A DNA stretch of 64,000 nucleotides. It comes from Acidobacteriota bacterium (GTDB lineage Bacteria; Acidobacteriota; Thermoanaerobaculia; Multivoradales; Multivoraceae). The stretch lies in contig JAPPCR010000006.1 of NCBI GenBank assembly GCA_028875725.1, forward strand, positions 689,786-753,785. Reading direction: 5' to 3'. Shown here piece by piece: positions 62,942-64,000 of the stretch; the stretch's first letter is position 1, and every line of letters starts with the position of its first letter. The notes beneath the pieces were generated by a model. The model saw only the letters and a list, made by a program, of their open reading frames with translations, did no database searches and was not told the origin of the DNA. Both the position numbers and the translations under genes were made by a program.

Positions 62942-64000
62942 AGTGCAGAACCTGCCTCGTTCCTGTTTCCGTGCTGGCACTCCTGGTCGCGGTGCCGGCC
63001 GTCACCGCCCAGCAACAGACTGAGCCCACAGCCGGCGCCATCCAGGAGACCGTCGACGTCGAGATCGTGAACATCGACGTCCACGTCACCGATCGGCGGG
63101 GCGCGCCGGTCACCGGCCTCGAACTCTCCAACTTCCAGGTGTTCGAGAACGGCGAACGGGTCCAGCCCGTCAACTTCTACGAGGTCGTCCGCGAAGACCC
63201 GGACGCCGACGCGCCGATCTGGCTCGTCCTCTACTTCGATCAGCACAACATGCTGTCCCCGAACCGCGACCGGGCGCTGACGGAGCTGGAGGTCGACCTG
63301 CCGACCGTGCTGGAGGATCGCCGCGTACGGATCATGATCGCCGCGCACGATCAGGAGCCGCGGGTAGTCCAGGGCTTCACCCGGAACTGGGGGGCGATCC
63401 GGACCGCCCTTAACGGTCTGAAGGGTCAGCAGACGGTCGGAGACCAGAGGGACGGCCTCCGGCAGAGCGCTCAGCTCTCCGTCACGGACATCTTCCACCG
63501 GATGCGCAGCCGAGATCGGCTCGACCGCCAGAACGCGGGCCTCGCGATCGACGCCCTGCTGGGCGAGATGAGGACGTACGCCCGCGAGGTCTACAACGAC
63601 TCCGAGGCCAGCTTCGAAGCGCTCGGGAACTTCGTGCGCACGCTGGCCTGGCTCGAGGGCCGCAAGGCGCTCGTCTTCGTCTCCGACGGCGTGGCCGAGC
63701 GACCCCTGGGCACGCTGATGGAGCACATCCAGGACCTGCTCACCGGTGGCGCCAGCGATGCCGGCGCGCTGGTCGAGAGGGCGGGCGGCGGCCAGGCCGG
63801 CGGTGCGCCGGGCACGGGCGGCCCGTTCGACCGCGATGCGAGCATGGAGGTGGGCCGCCTGCAGCAGGAGGTGGAGCAGTTCCGGGCGACCGCGACGATT
63901 CAGGCCATCGTCGCCGAGGCGAACACTTACGGTGTCACGCTGTTCGCGGCGAAGCCGCCGCCGGGCGACGCCGCGACGAGCGCCAGGCGCTCCAAGGGCC
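62938..64000 (+). CDS. VWFA-related acidobacterial domain protein (3' end off window)
   Basis: 354 residues are visible from an ATG that overlaps the previous stop. The signal peptide is [19 protein letters not shown]. After [19 protein letters not shown] and [18 protein letters not shown] comes a vWA fold: [13 protein letters not shown] at the first strand (Asp at the MIDAS position) and [18 protein letters not shown] at a later strand. This is the VWFA-related domain (TIGR03436 type) found mainly in Acidobacteria. It is secreted or periplasmic; the binding partner is unknown. The gene continues past the right edge. Confidence 0.88.
   Translation, partial: MKCRTCLVPVSVLALLVAVPAVTAQQQTEPTAGAIQETVDVEIVNIDVHVTDRRGAPVTGLELSNFQVFENGERVQPVNFYEVVREDPDADAPIWLVLYFDQHNMLSPNRDRALTELEVDLPTVLEDRRVRIMIAAHDQEPRVVQGFTRNWGAIRTALNGLKGQQTVGDQRDGLRQSAQLSVTDIFHRMRSRDRLDRQNAGLAIDALLGEMRTYAREVYNDSEASFEALGNFVRTLAWLEGRKALVFVSDGVAERPLGTLMEHIQDLLTGGASDAGALVERAGGGQAGGAPGTGGPFDRDASMEVGRLQQEVEQFRATATIQAIVAEANTYGVTLFAAKPPPGDAATSARRSKG

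Overview
The window is high-GC DNA packed with protein-coding genes on both strands. I see no rRNA, tRNA, CRISPR array or insertion sequence. The gene set suggests an aerobic, free-living or host-associated member of the Acidobacteriota, possibly marine. The evidence is the von Willebrand A domain of acidobacterial type at the right edge, several PQQ quinoproteins, cytochromes of the Planctomycete/Acidobacteria kind, a SusC-less TonB receptor, three sulfatases and many envelope lipoproteins. The phylum is an inference from gene content; no marker gene such as rRNA is present.

Layout. 1-13 kb: a sulfite/nitrite reductase cut by the left edge, an SDR dehydrogenase, a TPR protein, quinoprotein-type beta-propellers, acrylyl-CoA reductase (acuI), an epoxide-hydrolase-like enzyme, a PD40 lipoprotein with an unresolved start, and two tandem cytochrome c/copper-monooxygenase-like proteins. 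13-16 kb: a dihaem cytochrome coupled to a PQQ alcohol dehydrogenase. 15.7-19.9 kb: four overlapping genes that look like a TolQ/TolR (MotA/MotB, Zorya-like) envelope complex with a vWA-like partner. 19.9-25.3 kb: a secreted nuclease, a strongly structured intergenic region, a peptide-type ABC importer without ATPases, and rsgA. 25.4-36.2 kb: a GNAT enzyme, then a probable methylamine/betaine-type catabolic locus (SSS symporter, Rieske oxygenase, TonB receptor, an IclR-GcvT fusion and two FAD oxidoreductases). 36.4-41.9 kb: membrane and outer-membrane proteins, a porin/FMN-protein/haem-membrane-protein operon under a perfect dyad, and PPK2. 42-46.5 kb: three sulfatases. 46.5-49.5 kb: an ArsC/Spx-like gene with an in-frame UGA at the first active-site cysteine (a probable selenoprotein), then lon. 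49.6-64 kb: lipid and redox enzymes, an RHH-nucleotidyltransferase/HEPN toxin-antitoxin pair, a serine hydrolase, an Nramp-like transporter, KAS III, a CoA-transferase, a Baeyer-Villiger monooxygenase and the start of a vWFA protein.

Working together. Most operons are short, with ATGA, GTGA, TTGA or TGATG overlaps that imply translational coupling. The best candidates for something under-described are the UGA-containing thioredoxin-fold gene, the four-gene motor-like membrane operon, the IclR-GcvT fusion and the structured intergenic element near 20.6 kb.
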